A stretch of 64,000 nt of DNA, taken from contig JAZKJV010005749.1 in the NCBI GenBank assembly GCA_037367405.1, forward strand, positions 310,001 through 374,000. Direction: 5' to 3'. A model generated the notes under the pieces. It saw only the letters and a program-made list of their open reading frames with translations. It was not told the DNA's origin and ran no database searches. Of this stretch, positions 1-11,427 are shown piece by piece. Numbering within the stretch: position 1 is the first letter of the stretch; each line of letters begins with the position of its first letter. The position numbers and the translations under genes were made by a program. Source of the DNA: Ottelia alismoides (lineage: Eukaryota; Streptophyta; Magnoliopsida; Alismatales; Hydrocharitaceae).

Positions 1-488
1 ACACCGGTGCTCGGCGAAACAGACCCGCTACGGTAGAGGAGTTCAAGTGTCTGAGAGTGTCCTGTATTATTACAATAATAATAAATGAAAATAAAAAAAA
101 CCTCGCCCACTCAGCTCTCTCTCACGCTCTCCTGCGGCTCCGCGAAGAAAAGAGCCGCCTCCGAATCCTGCGGTTGCGTCAGCTCTCGAGAGTAGCCGCC
201 TCGGTCCTCGGGCCCTCGCAAGAAACAGCAAAGTGGTCAGAACCAACAAAAATAAGCAAATAATAGGAAAAATAAAATGAAAGAAACTGAGGGTATATAT
301 GTAAAAATGCAAAAATAAAATAAACACACAAAATAAGACAAAAACAAAAATAAAATAAAAAGAAAATAAAACAAAATAAAATAAAAAGAAAATATAAACA
401 AGAACCGCGAAGAGCCGCGAGCTCTGAAAGAGCCGCGAAAAGCCGCAAAAATCAAAATGAAAAGAAAAGAAAAACTACTAAGCCGTGC
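1..488 (-). mobile_element. Leader of truncated Athila-type element D
   Basis: Untranslated leader between gag (off the left edge) and the PBS of a minus-strand Ty3/gypsy element. It is A-rich with short repeats of AGCCGCGA near 400-450, and ends in AGCCGTGCTCCCCGG just before the PBS. The same ending is seen before the PBS of element B near 63833. No reading frame here resembles a protein. Confidence 0.7.
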
Positions 489-506
489 TCCCCGGCAACG
501 GCGCCA
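489..506 (-). other. Primer-binding site, tRNA-Asp type (element D)
   Basis: The plus strand reads TCCCCGGCAACGGCGCCA, the 3' end of plant tRNA-Asp(GTC) including CCA. On the minus strand this is the primer-binding site beginning TGGCGCC. It matches all 18 positions and lies 3 nt from the LTR. This PBS is typical of the Athila lineage. Confidence 0.9.
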
Positions 507-509
507 TTC

Positions 510-949
510 TGAAAACAGGCCTGATCACTCGGGTATAAGGTACAGAAATAGGGTCGTTGCGACCCAAGCGATCAGACCGTGTATATCAAGAAAAATCGAA
601 CCACTAATGACAAATCAAGCAATCAAAGCAAGGAAGCGGTCCTGCTATATGTTTAACCGGGTATAGCACCCAGGGTCGAACTCAAGGAGCACGGATTGGC
701 CGAAGGCCTACGAAGTAGTAAAAATACTGAAAATAAAAGACAAAATATTTTTTAGTGGTTTTTAATTATTTTTATATTTTTTTTGGATTTTTAATGTATA
801 AAGAAAATAAGAAAAACAAAAACAAGCACACTTCAACAATTTATTTAATGCATCAAAAATCGACCAAAAATTAAAACAAAAATATTTTTATGTGTTTTAT
901 ATTTTTTATGTTTTTGGTGAATTTTTGATAATTTTCTGATGTGTATTTT
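510..949 (-). mobile_element. Partial 5' LTR of element D
   Basis: Begins TGAAAACAGG directly after the PBS and matches the start of the solo LTR at 15373 for about 440 bp. Shared stretches include TTGCGACCCAAGCGATCA and GGGTCGAACTCAAGGAGCAC. Homology stops near 949, where CACTA transposase sequence begins. Other copies are about 3.7 kb, so most of this LTR is missing. Confidence 0.8.
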
Positions 950-950
950 A

Positions 951-2257
951 CAAGTAGAAGATATGGTAACACTTGAAGAGAATGTAGTTCTTATCCTATG
1001 CAATCTTGAGAAGATATTTCCACCTGCTTTTTTTTGACTCGATGGAACATTTAATGGTGCACCTTCCCTACGAAGCTAAAGTTGGTGGACCAGTCAAATA
1101 TCGTTGGATGTATCCTTTCGAAAGTTATGTCCTATAATGTTATTTAATATAATATATCTAGTGTACTTTGTCTAACAATGTAAACTGATATGATAATAGG
1201 TATATGTTTTTCTTGAAGAGGAAGGTGCGTAATAAGAACAAGATTGAAGGCTCAATAAGTGCTCAGTAGATATTCGAAGAGGTGGCCAACTTTTGTTCTC
1301 GATACTTATCTGACGATATTGAAACCATTCATAACCGTCCCATGCGTAATGAGTACATTGAAAATGAACGTGTTGTTGGCCTCTCCATTTTTGAAACATG
1401 CGGTCGACCTTTTAAAAAAGGAAAATCACGAATGATGACCACCCAAGAGAAAGAAGCTGCTGAGCTTTATGTTCTAGACAACACAGAGGAAGTAACACCA
1501 TTTGCAGAGTATGTATACATCTTATTCAATTTATTTTTTATGCTAAGATCTTCAATTCATAAAAATGATTTTCTCTAACTGTAGGAAGTTCGGGGATAAG
1601 TTAATGGTAGAGAATCCTTCATTTACTGAAGATGAAGTTGTGGATGAATTCAGAAAGAAATTTTCAAATTGGTTTAAAGAGCGTGTAAAGTTGATTGATC
1701 CGACAGATCCTAAACACAAGATGCTCAATGACCTATCACTTGGTCCTAATCATTTGGTGATGTCGTACGGTGGTTTTCTTGCCAATGGGTGTAGATTTCA
1801 TTGTGTGGATACAACTGCAAGCTTAACTACATACAACTCTGGTGTTATGGTAAAAGGATCATGTTATGGTGAAGATAGTTTGAATTATTACGGGATTCTT
1901 AAGGAGGTGCTTGAGCTTGAATATCATATGCCACCTCCTAATAAGCTCTTCTTATTTTCGTGTGACTGGTACGATCCACAATATGGTGTGGTTGTTGACC
2001 ATATACATGATATTGTAGATGTCATTACCCGAAAATATATTCGAAGATTTGAACCTTTTGTCCTTAGTTCACAAGTTGATCAGATATGCTATGTTCCAAT
2101 AGTGGGGGAAAAGCGAAAAAGAGATGATCGTTTTACAGTTTTAAAGAAGATGTCACGCATTTATACGGATTCTAATGACCAATTGAATATAGATGACTCG
2201 TCAACTGTACTTGTTCCAGACTTTGAGCGACCACATAGTGTAGCAGTGTACCCATAG
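951..2257 (+). pseudogene. tnp2-like CACTA transposase, C-terminal part, decayed
   Basis: Encodes the C-terminal region of a TNP2-type transposase, which in intact elements cuts and moves the CACTA element. Seen here: a DUF4218-like stretch (LEKIFPPAFF, then HLPYEAKVGGPVKYRWMYPF) near 1003-1120, a continuation from about 1220 (NRPMRNEYIENERVVG), and a DUF4216-like exon from 1585 to a TAG at 2255 (SYGGFLANGCRFHC, LFSCDWYDP). An intron with GT at 1509 and AG at 1584 joins the last two exons. Breaks: an 8-T run near 1027 shifts the frame, and a TAG follows GSISAQ near 1267. The N-terminal Transposase_21 catalytic part is missing. Not functional. Confidence 0.85.
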
Positions 2258-2351
2258 TATCATTGTAAGTTGATTAAAACTTAAGTTTAATAATGTATTT
2301 GCAGTATCTCTTTCTTAATTTTTCATATCATGACATGTTGATGTTTACAGG

Positions 2352-4397
2352 AAATGCGTATGATGCGTGGACGAGGTTCTAGAGGGAGCGGGAGCAGAAC
2401 GCATCATGATGATGATTGTATTTCAGATCGTCATACTCCAGACATCGATGGTATGATTCCTTATAGAAATATTTTTTTAAAAAAATATTTATAATTCTTA
2501 CATGCTTGTTTCCAATAGGTGAGCATAATGAAGATGTCGCAAGGCTTGTTTCGTATATGCTTGAAACTGGTGTAGAAGTTCCTTCGCAATATGCACATTA
2601 CATTTCGTTGGCAGGAACACCTCCAAGTGTTACACGCTCTCGCCAGCCCACTCCACAATCCTCTACCCATCATCGTAGCCCTGGCCAACCTCAGATTCCT
2701 CCTCAACCTCCTCCACTAGGTTCAGGTCCACCCATTACTCAGGGTCCTTCCCAGCCCCATGACACTCCTCAACGTCAAGTCCCGCTCCCAACTCAAGATC
2801 CTCAGAAATATTTGCAGTTTCTACCAGACGGGTATCTACGTTATAAATAGTTCTTTTAATTACTATATATGCATGCTTATTTATCATGCTTATTTATTTG
2901 TAATAAGTAATTTTGAAATTCAGGTACACACTAGATAATCAGCATGCTGTGGCCCAAGCACTCACGAAGGCCTTCAGAGCTATGCAGGATTGCTCGGATT
3001 ATAGATGGAGTTGCATGACTCCAGAAGAACAAGAGCGAATCCTAAATGGTGTTTATGTAAGGTTCATTACGTGATGGTATTTATTGGTTATTTTCAAAAT
3101 AATTATTTCTAACTAAAACTTGATGTGCAGAATCTGTATGCGCTACCACCTGGTCATACAAAAGAAATGTATCGATTTGCTCTAGTAAAGCTAGCAACAA
3201 ACCGAGTAAAGGACAATGTTTACAGGACAAGAAAAGCTGCAATCAAGAAGCTGGATGGTGTGGAAGATTGGGAGAGAGCAAAATTATGCGCGCCGTCGTG
3301 GTGCACTCCAGCGAGGTGGAGTCTCTATTATGACCTTTTCATTCAAGAAAAATTTCAGAAGAGATCTGAAGCATGGAAGATAAATAGAGGGAAACAGAGT
3401 ATTAGATCAACTAGTGGATCGAAGAGCCATGGAACTGTGAGGCATGAACTGGTATGTATAAATAACAAGGTTTGATTTTACGTTATCATTTCTAAATTTG
3501 TGTTAACGACTATTATGTTGGCATTATAGCTTGGAGCTGATAAACGTCCTCCAACGTTTATCAAATGGTGGACCGCGACTCATACAAGTGGGGGAGATTG
3601 GGCTACACCTGAATCAAAGGCAGTGTTGGTACATTGCTTATCACATACATATTTTTCAGTTCTTTCATATTAAACTAAAAAAATAATTTGTAGGATCGTT
3701 ACACGGACCTGTATAGAGCCAAGTTTGGTGTTTCCATTTCCGATGAAGAAATAGACTTCAATGATAATTTAGGGAAAGAAGTCATCAGTGAGCGTGAGGT
3801 GGGGCCTAATAGAAGGTAGACTTTGGGTGGTTTACCACCTAAGTTCACATCCTCTACAAGTTCTAATGGAGCATCTGGTTTTTTTGAGACACCCTCAACA
3901 TGCAACATGCCGACATCCGATGTATCCAAGACTGAGTTTATACAACTCACACAGACAGTGACTGTGTTGGTGAATAAGGTAGATGATATTCATTCAAACT
4001 TAGGCTTTTTCAACAAGGTTGTTAAGGTCATTGACCATTTGAGGTATATAGCTAATATTTTCATCATCATACAATTTTAGATCATAGTTTAATAAATGAA
4101 TTATTTTTCTAGCATTTAAATATCTCTTTTGTACTTTGTAGAAAAATACAATCAAGACTTGATCGTGAGGAAATGGAAGAGGAGGACGATGAAGATGAAG
4201 AAGATGAAGAAAATGAGGAGGATGACGAAAATGAGGAGAACGAGGACGATCTCACGACATACAGGGTATCACAAAGGAAGGGGATTATCATTTCAGAACA
4301 TAGGGAGAATATGAAGAAGAGAAAGGAAAATCCAAAGGACAAAGGCAAGGCCAAAAAAGATAGCGTGTTTACCAAGTGGAGGAAAAAGAAACCATAG
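2352..4397 (+). pseudogene. tnpA-like (Transposase_24 type) CACTA gene
   Basis: Second gene of the CACTA element, downstream of tnp2 as usual. Exons readable with GT-AG borders: basic Gly/Arg/Ser start (about 2352-2449), Pro-rich exon (2518-about 2830), an exon near 2924-3055 (EEQERILNGVY), the core exon 3131-3450 (LYALPPGHTKEMYRFALVKL, RARKA-like basic stretch), then 3531-3628 (RPPTFIKWWTATHTSGGDW), 3694-4043 and a last exon 4141-4397. The last exon has a long Asp/Glu run followed by a Lys-rich tail. A TAG near 3817 interrupts an otherwise open exon. In this family the protein binds subterminal repeats; that role here is inferred. Confidence 0.75.
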
Positions 4398-4689
4398 TAT
4401 TAGTTATTTTATCTTCTAAATTTGATGTTATAAAACTTCGAGTCTTGCCTTTTTTATTTTTATTATGTATGACTAATATAGCTCTGCATGACCTATTGCA
4501 CATTATAATTTTGGATGCATGTCCTAATGTTAATTGTGTTTCTACTTTGTGTTGATTTCTTTGATAGTATAAGCAGTTAGAATCGAAAGTATTATATTAC
4601 TGTTCAATATTTACAGGATAAAAATACTAGGGAGGACCATGTTTGAGATCACATGTTTGGATTATATTTTTTTTCTTCTATAATCAGAA

Positions 4690-5097
4690 TTTGCGACTAC
4701 TATGGCACTGCATTGCTACTATTATGGTAGAAATATAGTGGTAAAGTGGTAACAAATTAGTGCCAATGTGGTGGTAAACAGCTGTGACAAGTTCCATAAG
4801 GTCGTTATGCCCTCATGTATTTGTGGTCTCTTAGTAGTCGCAAGGTCATGCCTAAATAATCGCAAATTATTGAAAATTTGGCACTACTTTGCGACTATAA
4901 TATGACTACTTGCGACTATTATTGCGACTACAACTACTACCACAGTGTGGTCTCAAACAGTTTGCGACCAAATCGGCGCGACTACAGAATTTGCTACCAC
5001 ATGTGGTAGCAAACTTGTGTTGCTACCATTTTGCAACTATTTTACCACTCTTCTGCTACTACAGTTGTAGTAGTAAAATCTGCTTTTTCTTGTAGTG
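4690..5097 (+). repeat. CACTA 3' subterminal repeats and terminal inverted repeat
   Basis: Repeated short motifs (GCGACTA, GCTACTA, GGTAGCAA) on both strands crowd the last 400 bp, as expected for transposase-binding subterminal repeats. The terminus reads TGCTTTTTCTTGTAGTG, the reverse complement of CACTACAAGAAAAAGCA. Confidence 0.8.
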
Positions 5098-5100
5098 GTA

Positions 5101-6994
5101 TCAAAATAATCGATACCTTCCTTTTGCCTAAAGCCCTTGGCAACTAATCTGGCTTTATACTTTTCAATTGATCCGTCAGGTCTAAGCTTTCTCTTAAACA
5201 CCCATTTGCACCCAATGGTAGAGCACCCTTTGGGTAAATCGACCAACTCCCAAGTTCCATTAGCCATAATGGAATCCATCTCAGATTTGATGGCTTCCTT
5301 CCATTGTTTCACTTCAGATGAAGCCATGGCTTCCTTGTAACTTGGTGGATCACCCTCGATCTGGTAGACAACGAAGTTGCTACCCAGATCTTGGCTATCC
5401 GAGGTCTTTTACTTCTCCTTGGCTCAATCTCTTCTGAAAGTACATTGGGTTCAGGTTGAGTCTCAACCCCCACATTCGTTATCCTTTCCACTTGATCTGG
5501 AATAGATCCTGATGTAGAGGCGGCCTCAATGGCCAGATTCTGAGGAATTCCAGTCTTCAATGGGAAGATATACTCAAAAAAGGTAGCATCATGGAATTCA
5601 ACAATGGTGTTGACTTCTATGCCTGGTATCTCAGACCGAATTACCAAGAACCTATATGCATAGCTATTTTTCAAATAACCTAAAATGACCGCATCAACAA
5701 TTTTAGGACCAATTTTCTTTCTCTTGTGTTAAGGGACTAAAACCGTAGCGAGACAACCCTACACTTTGAGAAATTTTAAACTCGGTTTTCTATTTCTCTA
5801 AAGTTCAAAGGGACACTTTTCCATATGCCTTGGAGGAACCCTATTCAGAATATGGCAAGCCGTACTCAAGGCTTCTCCCCACATATAGGTTGGAAGTCCA
5901 GAACTTTGTAAGAGAGCATTGATCATGTCAGTTAAGGTTCTATTTTTCTGTTCTGCTATCCCATTTGATTGCGGTGAATATGGAGCCGTAACTTCATGAA
6001 CTATGCCAAACGATTTGCATTGTTCATCAAATAAGTTAGAGGTATATTCACCTCATCTATCTGACCTAAGGCGTTTAAGTACTTTTCTTGTTTGTGTCTC
6101 AGCCTCATTCTTAAATATAAGAAATTTCTCTAAGGCTTCATCCTTGGTTTTCATTAGATATACGTAGCAGTATCTATTGCCATCATCTATAAAGGTGATA
6201 AAGTATTTCTTATTATCTCGGGTCAACACACCATTAAACTCACAGATATCCGTGTGCACTAGATCCAAGATCTCACTATCTCTAGAGATAGACTGAAAAG
6301 ACTTCCTAGGTGTCTTAGCTTGCACACAGATTTCACATTTTTGAGTTTTATCAATAGTGTGTTTAGGGATCAACTCTAAATTCATCATTCTTTTAATTGA
6401 ATTTAAGTTTACATGTCCCAATCTACCATGCCACAGATCACAAGATTCTAGATTATTCACAACATGAGACACATAACAAGAACATTCAGAACTCAAAACA
6501 TTCATTTCATTAATGTTTTCTAAATCACATCTAATTCTAAACAACAAGTCAAAATCAGCCAAATAGCCTTCTCCATAAAAAAATGCCATGTCTCAGAATA
6601 ACAACTTTATTACATTTAAAGTTTAATTCAAAACCATTTCTAACAAAGATAGAGCCAGATAAAACATTCTTCTTGATGTCAAGAACATGCAGCACCCTGT
6701 GCAACGTCCAGACACATCCAGAGGAGAACCTCAAGTTGACTTGTCCCGACCCTAGCTGGCTGCAGAATTGTTCCCCATCTTCACAGTCCCACCACTGCAG
6801 GTCTGATAAGAAGAAAAGAAAGTTATGTCAGAACAGATATTTACATTGGCTCCCGTATCCACGAGCCACTCATTTGGATCATGAATATGGTATAGTTCAG
6901 ATTTTACAGAGACATACCCCTCGCTAGCCCCAAGTCCCATAGTGATCATATTCACTTGTGGACTCCTGTCTGCAGCCTTAGGTTGAGCCTTCAA
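5101..6994 (-). pseudogene. Copia pol: protease, integrase, truncated reverse transcriptase
   Basis: Reads right to left. Protease at about 6994-6752 has the active-site motif WLVDTGANVNIC. GAG-pre-integrase at about 6470-6300 has LWHGRLGHVNLNSIKRMM and CEICVQAKTPRKSF (zinc-binding His and Cys). The integrase core start LVHTDICEFNG follows to about 6053; the next part runs in other frames, with SKCYGYRF-like decay to 5674-5309, where a copia linker rich in Pro/Arg is seen. Reverse transcriptase starts at 5327 with EAIKSEMDSIMANGTWELVD and GCKWVFKRKLRPDGSIEKYK, ending at GIDYFDT where the CACTA element enters. Frameshifts and stops between blocks make it a pseudogene. Confidence 0.85.
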
Positions 6995-7019
6995 GGACGG
7001 ACAATCCTTTTTCCAATGG

Positions 7020-7760
7020 CCAACCTGATTACAGTGCCATCAGAGTTTATTCTTTGCCTTTTTCTGGATCTTGCCCTTTGGTTTCATTTTTATTGTTATT
7101 AGGACCCTTTCCCTTCTTATCTTTGCCCTTAGAGGTCATGAGATTGACCTTAGCCTGAACATCGATAGGAAGCACATGTTTTTGTTTCATGTGTTCCTCC
7201 TCTAAGACAATTGCCACCATTAAGTCATCCATAGAAATCTTCCCCTTTCTGTGTTCCAGGGTCATACCGAAGTCTTCCCACGACTTGGAGAATTTTTCTA
7301 TGATGCACATGACCTGAAACTTCTCTGGAAGTTTCATTTCGGCATCCTCTAAACCATGGAGCAGGAGTAAAAACTCGTGTGCCTGTTCAGAAACTGATTT
7401 TCCTTCGGCCATGGAAAACTTCAAAAACTTGGCCACAGAGTATTTCTCAATACCAAGGTCTTCAGTATTATACTTCCGATCCAGGTCTTCCCATAGCCCC
7501 TTCGCAGTCTGCGTGGACGAACAATATACGTCAAACAACGTGTTGGACATAGCCAACAAGATGCAGCCATGACATATACGGTCGTGTTCCTTCCACGCAT
7601 AATGCGCCTTCTGGCTATCGAGTGAGGGGTTTTCTTTTTCCATCGTAGGACAGTCGGTTTCAAGCATCGAGATTAATCCAATGGTGGTTAACAAGATCTC
7701 CATGCGTTGTTGTCAACGCTTAAAGTTCTGTCCACCGAACTTTTCAGGCATACCCGTCAT
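7020..7760 (-). pseudogene. Copia gag (UBN2 type) with zinc knuckle, decayed
   Basis: Nucleocapsid precursor that would form the particle and bind element RNA. The start is placed at the ATG at 7758-7760 (MTGMPEKFGGQNFKR), since that leads into the conserved copia gag N-terminus. A TGA replaces the expected Trp codon a few residues later, near 7713. The open part (7703-7047) carries LWEDLDRKY and the UBN2-like helical domain. Downstream, the zinc knuckle reads stop-WHC-NQVG-H-WKKD-C: the first Cys codon is TGA (near 7045). The protease frame follows. Confidence 0.85.
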
Positions 7761-8132
7761 ATCAACCCCTCGATTTAAACATGTTTTCTGACATTATTTT
7801 ATAAATGATTCCGAAAATCCTCTCTAAGATTGTTGTCAACAGGGTTATCAGTACGCATAATAAACATTTATTATATGAATCCAAATGAATTAACAGAGAA
7901 ATAGAAACAATCAACAAAATGATAATCATACGTTTCCCATTCATTTTCAGATTACGAAGTGCACAAAGGAACCAATTATTAAATCGGAAACACAACATAG
8001 GATGCGATCCAGGAAAGGCAAAGCAATAAACGAATAGCAACAGAGAAATAGGAAAATAGATTAGATCAGAGATCACCGAAGCGTCCATGAAATGGACTGT
8101 CCTTAAAGAGGATTTCACCCCCACAATACCAG
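7761..8132 (-). mobile_element. Copia leader and PBS
   Basis: Non-coding leader between gag and LTR of element E. Next to the LTR the minus strand reads TGGTATTGTGGG (about 8120-8131), which keeps the TGGTAT start of the initiator-Met tRNA binding site used by plant copia elements; the rest has diverged. One base separates it from the LTR. Confidence 0.55.
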
Positions 8133-8756
8133 TGCGTAGGGTACCGGCGATCCGCTCTCAGGATACGACGGTTCACGATCTTCGTCTGCGCACACCGACG
8201 AGACCGTCCTCGTTTTCTTGCGAGTGAAGAAAGACGGCGTCGGGTGAGGGATATACAAAGAGGAGCTCGCGTGCCCTAGTGTGCGGTCCCTTCAGTTTCC
8301 GAAAATGCCCCTCAACGGGCGTGTCCTTTCGTATTCCAAAGCCGCAGCTAAGTCGAGCTGTTTAGATTAAGTCCGATTCCCAATGTGATCGACATCAAAT
8401 TAATCTACCTGATTAATTTAATCAATCAGGTATCGAGATCCGAGATCTGAATTGACTCTCCGGAGGCGGAGGCGGAGGCGGAGGCGAAGCGCGCACGCGC
8501 TCGTGTGTGGTCCTCCATTCCTCCTCTCTACTATTGGTACAAGAGCTTGGGGTGGGGACTTATATATAAGTCCACCAAAAGTTTAGATCTCTAAGTTATG
8601 GTACTAAACTTCAACCCAACCTCATCCATGTTTCAAATTTGGGAATTCCCAACTTTCCCTCCAAACCATTTGGTTTCCCAATTGAAACCAAATTAATTCC
8701 AATTGTATTTATATAGATTTTTCAATTAAAACCTAAATACAATTTTTAATACAACA
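8133..8756 (-). repeat. 5' LTR of copia element E
   Basis: A 624-bp block beginning TG and ending CA on the plus strand, placed directly beside the PBS-like site. It holds a palindromic TATA region, GACTTATATATAAGTC at 8559-8574, in the right place for a minus-strand promoter. A GGAGGC hexamer repeat lies at 8461-8486. The second LTR is not in the window, so the right border rests on the TG...CA rule and PBS position. Confidence 0.6.
8461..8486. repeat. GGAGGC hexanucleotide microsatellite
   Basis: About four copies of GGAGGC in the transcribed part of the copia LTR. Confidence 0.85.
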
Positions 8757-9179
8757 TGACCAACCTTGTCCATCCACTTCTTGTACTCCGCTACCCAAGA
8801 GTCCGAGTTCCTGAGATTAAGATAGGGTTCTTTGATGGGCACCTTCTCCTTGATGAGGACCTCATTCTGCTAGGAAAAAAACCCATATCCGGCTCAAACA
8901 CCTTCACGGCATTCTGGTGGAAGAACCACACTGGGAAAACCTTGAGGAGTGCATAAACTTCCCCTGCCCGATTGGCCTGTAGAGGAAGAGGGTGGTTGTT
9001 GGTGCGCCACCATTTGTCGGCAAACCTGCAGTGGCTGCACTATAGATCCTCGGTATATAACAGAGATGCAAAGTTCTAAACTAAAAGGACAAATATAGGT
9101 GGACAACATATTTTAAAATGCCGAAGGACGACGATGACGACGAAGGAGGAGGATGGAGTCCGCATGCAGAGGAGGAGGA
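8757..9179. other. Unassigned non-coding stretch
   Basis: Flank of the copia element. Mixed composition, no long frame and no family I recognise. A GAC/GAG-rich low-complexity run lies near 9120-9185. Confidence 0.4.
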
Positions 9180-9310
9180 TGGGCAGATGTAGTGTTTGAA
9201 CAGTTATATCTCTCTTAATGATTAAATGGGAGGGAAGGGTTGAACCCTGATCTTTGGAGTGGGAGCTCATTGCTTCGACCACCAGAACACAAGGTGGGCT
9301 CTTATGCCCC
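9180..9310 (-). mobile_element. Probable tRNA-derived SINE
   Basis: On the minus strand a box-A-like TGGTCGAAGCA (9271-9281) is followed about 25 bp later by a box-B-like GGGTTCAACCC (9237-9247). The spacing and the words between (AGCTCCCACTCCAAAGATC) look like plant tRNA-derived SINE heads. No clear tail or target duplication was found, so the borders are approximate. Confidence 0.35.
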
Positions 9311-10168
9311 CCTTGACCTCGTCATAGTTTGGAAAAAAATCATGGTTACGTTCAACTTATTGACGGCTAAAGTAACAGAGAGGTACATGTGATAGAATGG
9401 TAAGAATCCAGAGGCACAACTGATAATCCAAAAAAGGAAGGGACATAACTAATATTAAATAGTATGCCAGAAAATTTTAGCGATATCAAGTCTCCATGTT
9501 GGTCGTTTTGGTAGATTTATCTTGGTTCGTCTCTGGAGCTTATGATTTTTCTTTGGCCAGATCAAATGGATGTTGCGTTCAACAAGCATATCAATAGCGA
9601 AACAATGTAGGTTCGGTATCTACGAATTAAATCACATTTAACTATCGATATTAAGAAGGCTTCTTATCCAGTTAAGCACACAAACATTAATTTATTGAGG
9701 AATATGGCCGTAATCACACTATCAATACTAATCCTCCAATCTGATTTGTGGTTTCTTGGAGGCTTCATCCATCGCACATGTTACGAATACTATATCTGTA
9801 GACGCTATATAATATAATGACACCTCAATTTTTTTAAAAAAGAGAAGACCAGACAATGTTTCCAGAATCTCACTTTAATAAAATCTCTCTAATTTTTATA
9901 ATCTCACTCTCTCTTATCAACTGCCACATTCATTCATATGGATACTTTATTTCATAACGGTGCAATTTGTAATTACGACATGGAATGATAACCATCCAGT
10001 CAGTCGAAAGATAATGGTGATGATTGTCATGATCGATTTGACATGAGAGAGAGATGCACTTTTCTACGTGAGGTCGAGATTAATTTACGGACTATATTAG
10101 TCAACTTTTGGAGCTTATGATCTTCTAAAATAATGATATTGTGAGAGTTTAGTAAGAAAAATATCTTA
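9311..10168. other. Intergenic, no recognisable feature
   Basis: AT-rich non-coding DNA. I see no coding signal, terminal repeats or tandem array in it. Confidence 0.4.
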
Positions 10169-10565
10169 GGAGGGGTTCAGTTCGGGAACAAGTAAAGATA
10201 AGGTCATGTTAACCCTTCCTTTGGAGGGTTTACCTCCCAAAACTTTCCTTTTTTTTCTTTCATGTGGGGCTCACTCTCTCTGTCTTTTTAATACATTAAA
10301 TAAATCATTTCTCTTTTATCTATTTCAAAAAAATAATATATTATACTATTATATCATCTAAAAATGATAAACTACTTAACTTCTTTTCACATTTCCAAAC
10401 TTTAATACAATTACATGACAATAACTACTCACTTTTTCAAACTTCAATACAATCACATCATAACAATCCCTCTCAGCCCAAAATCCTCCATCCAAATATC
10501 AAAACACAAAAATGGATTATCCTCCCACAATTTACCCCGAGGTAACCCGGCAACCAAGCACACCC
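10169..10565. mobile_element. Tourist-like MITE (397 bp)
   Basis: Left end GGAGGGGTTCAGTTCGGG, right end CCAAGCACACCC, flanked by TTA and TAA. Its interior is the reverse complement of the MITE at 15100-19202 (for example AATACAATCACATCATAACA near 10447 against the segment near 15310). The family fits PIF/Harbinger-derived Tourist elements (GG-start ends, 3-bp TWA target). Confidence 0.6.
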
Positions 10566-10589
10566 TAAGTGTAGAGAATAAGAATTATT

Positions 10590-10944
10590 CATGCTCGGCT
10601 GGATGGATAAGAATAAGAGGAATAAGGTAGATAAGGCTATTTTCGTTGGGTTGGCAGGGATAATGAATAAGTATTATAAGTTAGTGGATAGGGAGGAATA
10701 AGAGGAAAATGGAAGATAAAAAAAAAGTGGATAAGAAGGAATAAGAGAAGAGTGGAATAAGGTAATGGGAATAATGGAGTGGATAAAGATGAATGAGAGA
10801 AGATGGGAAGGGAAATAAGGGAGTGGATAAGAAGGAATAAGAGGAGAGTGGAATAAGGGAAGGAAAACAAAGGAGTTGATAAGAAAGAATAAAGAGAGAA
10901 TAAAATAAAGGCTTGATCTCTATTTCTCTTCCAAACAGGGTCTT
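10590..10944. mobile_element. Purine-rich MITE-like element, borders uncertain
   Basis: A run of GGAATAAG/GGATAAG variants ends in TTCCAAACAGGGTC followed by TTA. The same GGAATAAG-rich interior is seen in the MITE at 11607-11854. The left end (near TGCTCGGCTGGATGG) is degenerate. Confidence 0.4.
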
Positions 10945-11118
10945 AAGGTTGTTTGCATGGTCTCGTGGACGAATCACATTGACATGTGCACCTTTCCGTC
11001 AAATTAAGTTATTGTTTAATTGTTGGCACGAGATTTTATGCGGTTATTATATTAAAAAAGGATTTTTTTCACTTGTGCTCCTCAAAATTCCATATTACAC
11101 TTATGCTCTTATATTATA

Positions 11119-11399
11119 GAGTAATTACAAAAAGGCCCTAAGTTATATACCTGATTTCAATGTTATACCTAAACTTTAAAAAGTAATAATGTGATACCTG
11201 GACTTTCAAATTTGTCTCAATGTGATCCTTGACTATTGAAATTTAGGGTTAAAATGATGAAATAATCAACTAAATTTCTATGATGAAGGACCACATTGAG
11301 AAAAATTTGAAAGTTCGAGTACCACATTGTTACTTTTTAAAGTTCATGTGTGACATTGAAATCAGGTGTATAGTTCAGGAACTTTTTTGTAATTTACTC
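11119..11399. mobile_element. Mutator-like MITE (281 bp) with 9-bp target duplication
   Basis: Starts GAGTAATTACAAAAA and ends with a near inverted copy, TTTTTTGTAATTTACTC. The arms pair over most of their length (CTGATTTCAATG against CATTGAAATCAG). It is flanked by exact 9-bp duplications TATATTATA at 11110-11118 and 11400-11408. A 9-bp duplication with long inverted repeats is the Mutator pattern. The second duplication copy at 11860-11868 shows the unoccupied site. Confidence 0.9.
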
Positions 11400-11427
11400 T
11401 ATATTATATCAACAGAAGAGCAATATT

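Larger units (their letters stand above)
950..5097 (+). mobile_element. Truncated CACTA (En/Spm) DNA transposon
   Basis: Right part of a CACTA element in the plus orientation. It holds the C-terminal part of a tnp2-like gene, a tnpA-like gene, a subterminal repeat field and a 3' terminal inverted repeat ending CTTGTAGTG at 5097. The left TIR and the tnp2 catalytic half are absent; sequence switches from Athila LTR to tnp2 near 950. At 5098 it enters a copia reverse transcriptase, with GTA as candidate 3-bp target duplication. The element is non-autonomous as seen: its genes carry a frameshift and stops. Confidence 0.85.
5098..8756 (-). mobile_element. Ty1/copia element E, 5' part
   Basis: Minus-strand copia element with domains in copia order: 5' LTR (8133-8756), gag, protease, integrase, then the start of reverse transcriptase. 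The RT is cut at 5098 by the CACTA element. The remaining RT, RNase H and 3' LTR are not in the window because the left side of the CACTA element is also lost. Several stops mark it as dead. Confidence 0.85.

Noticed and set aside
9120..9185. Acidic coding exon from the GAC/GAG run
   Set aside because: Simple-sequence DNA without splice context or a flanking frame.
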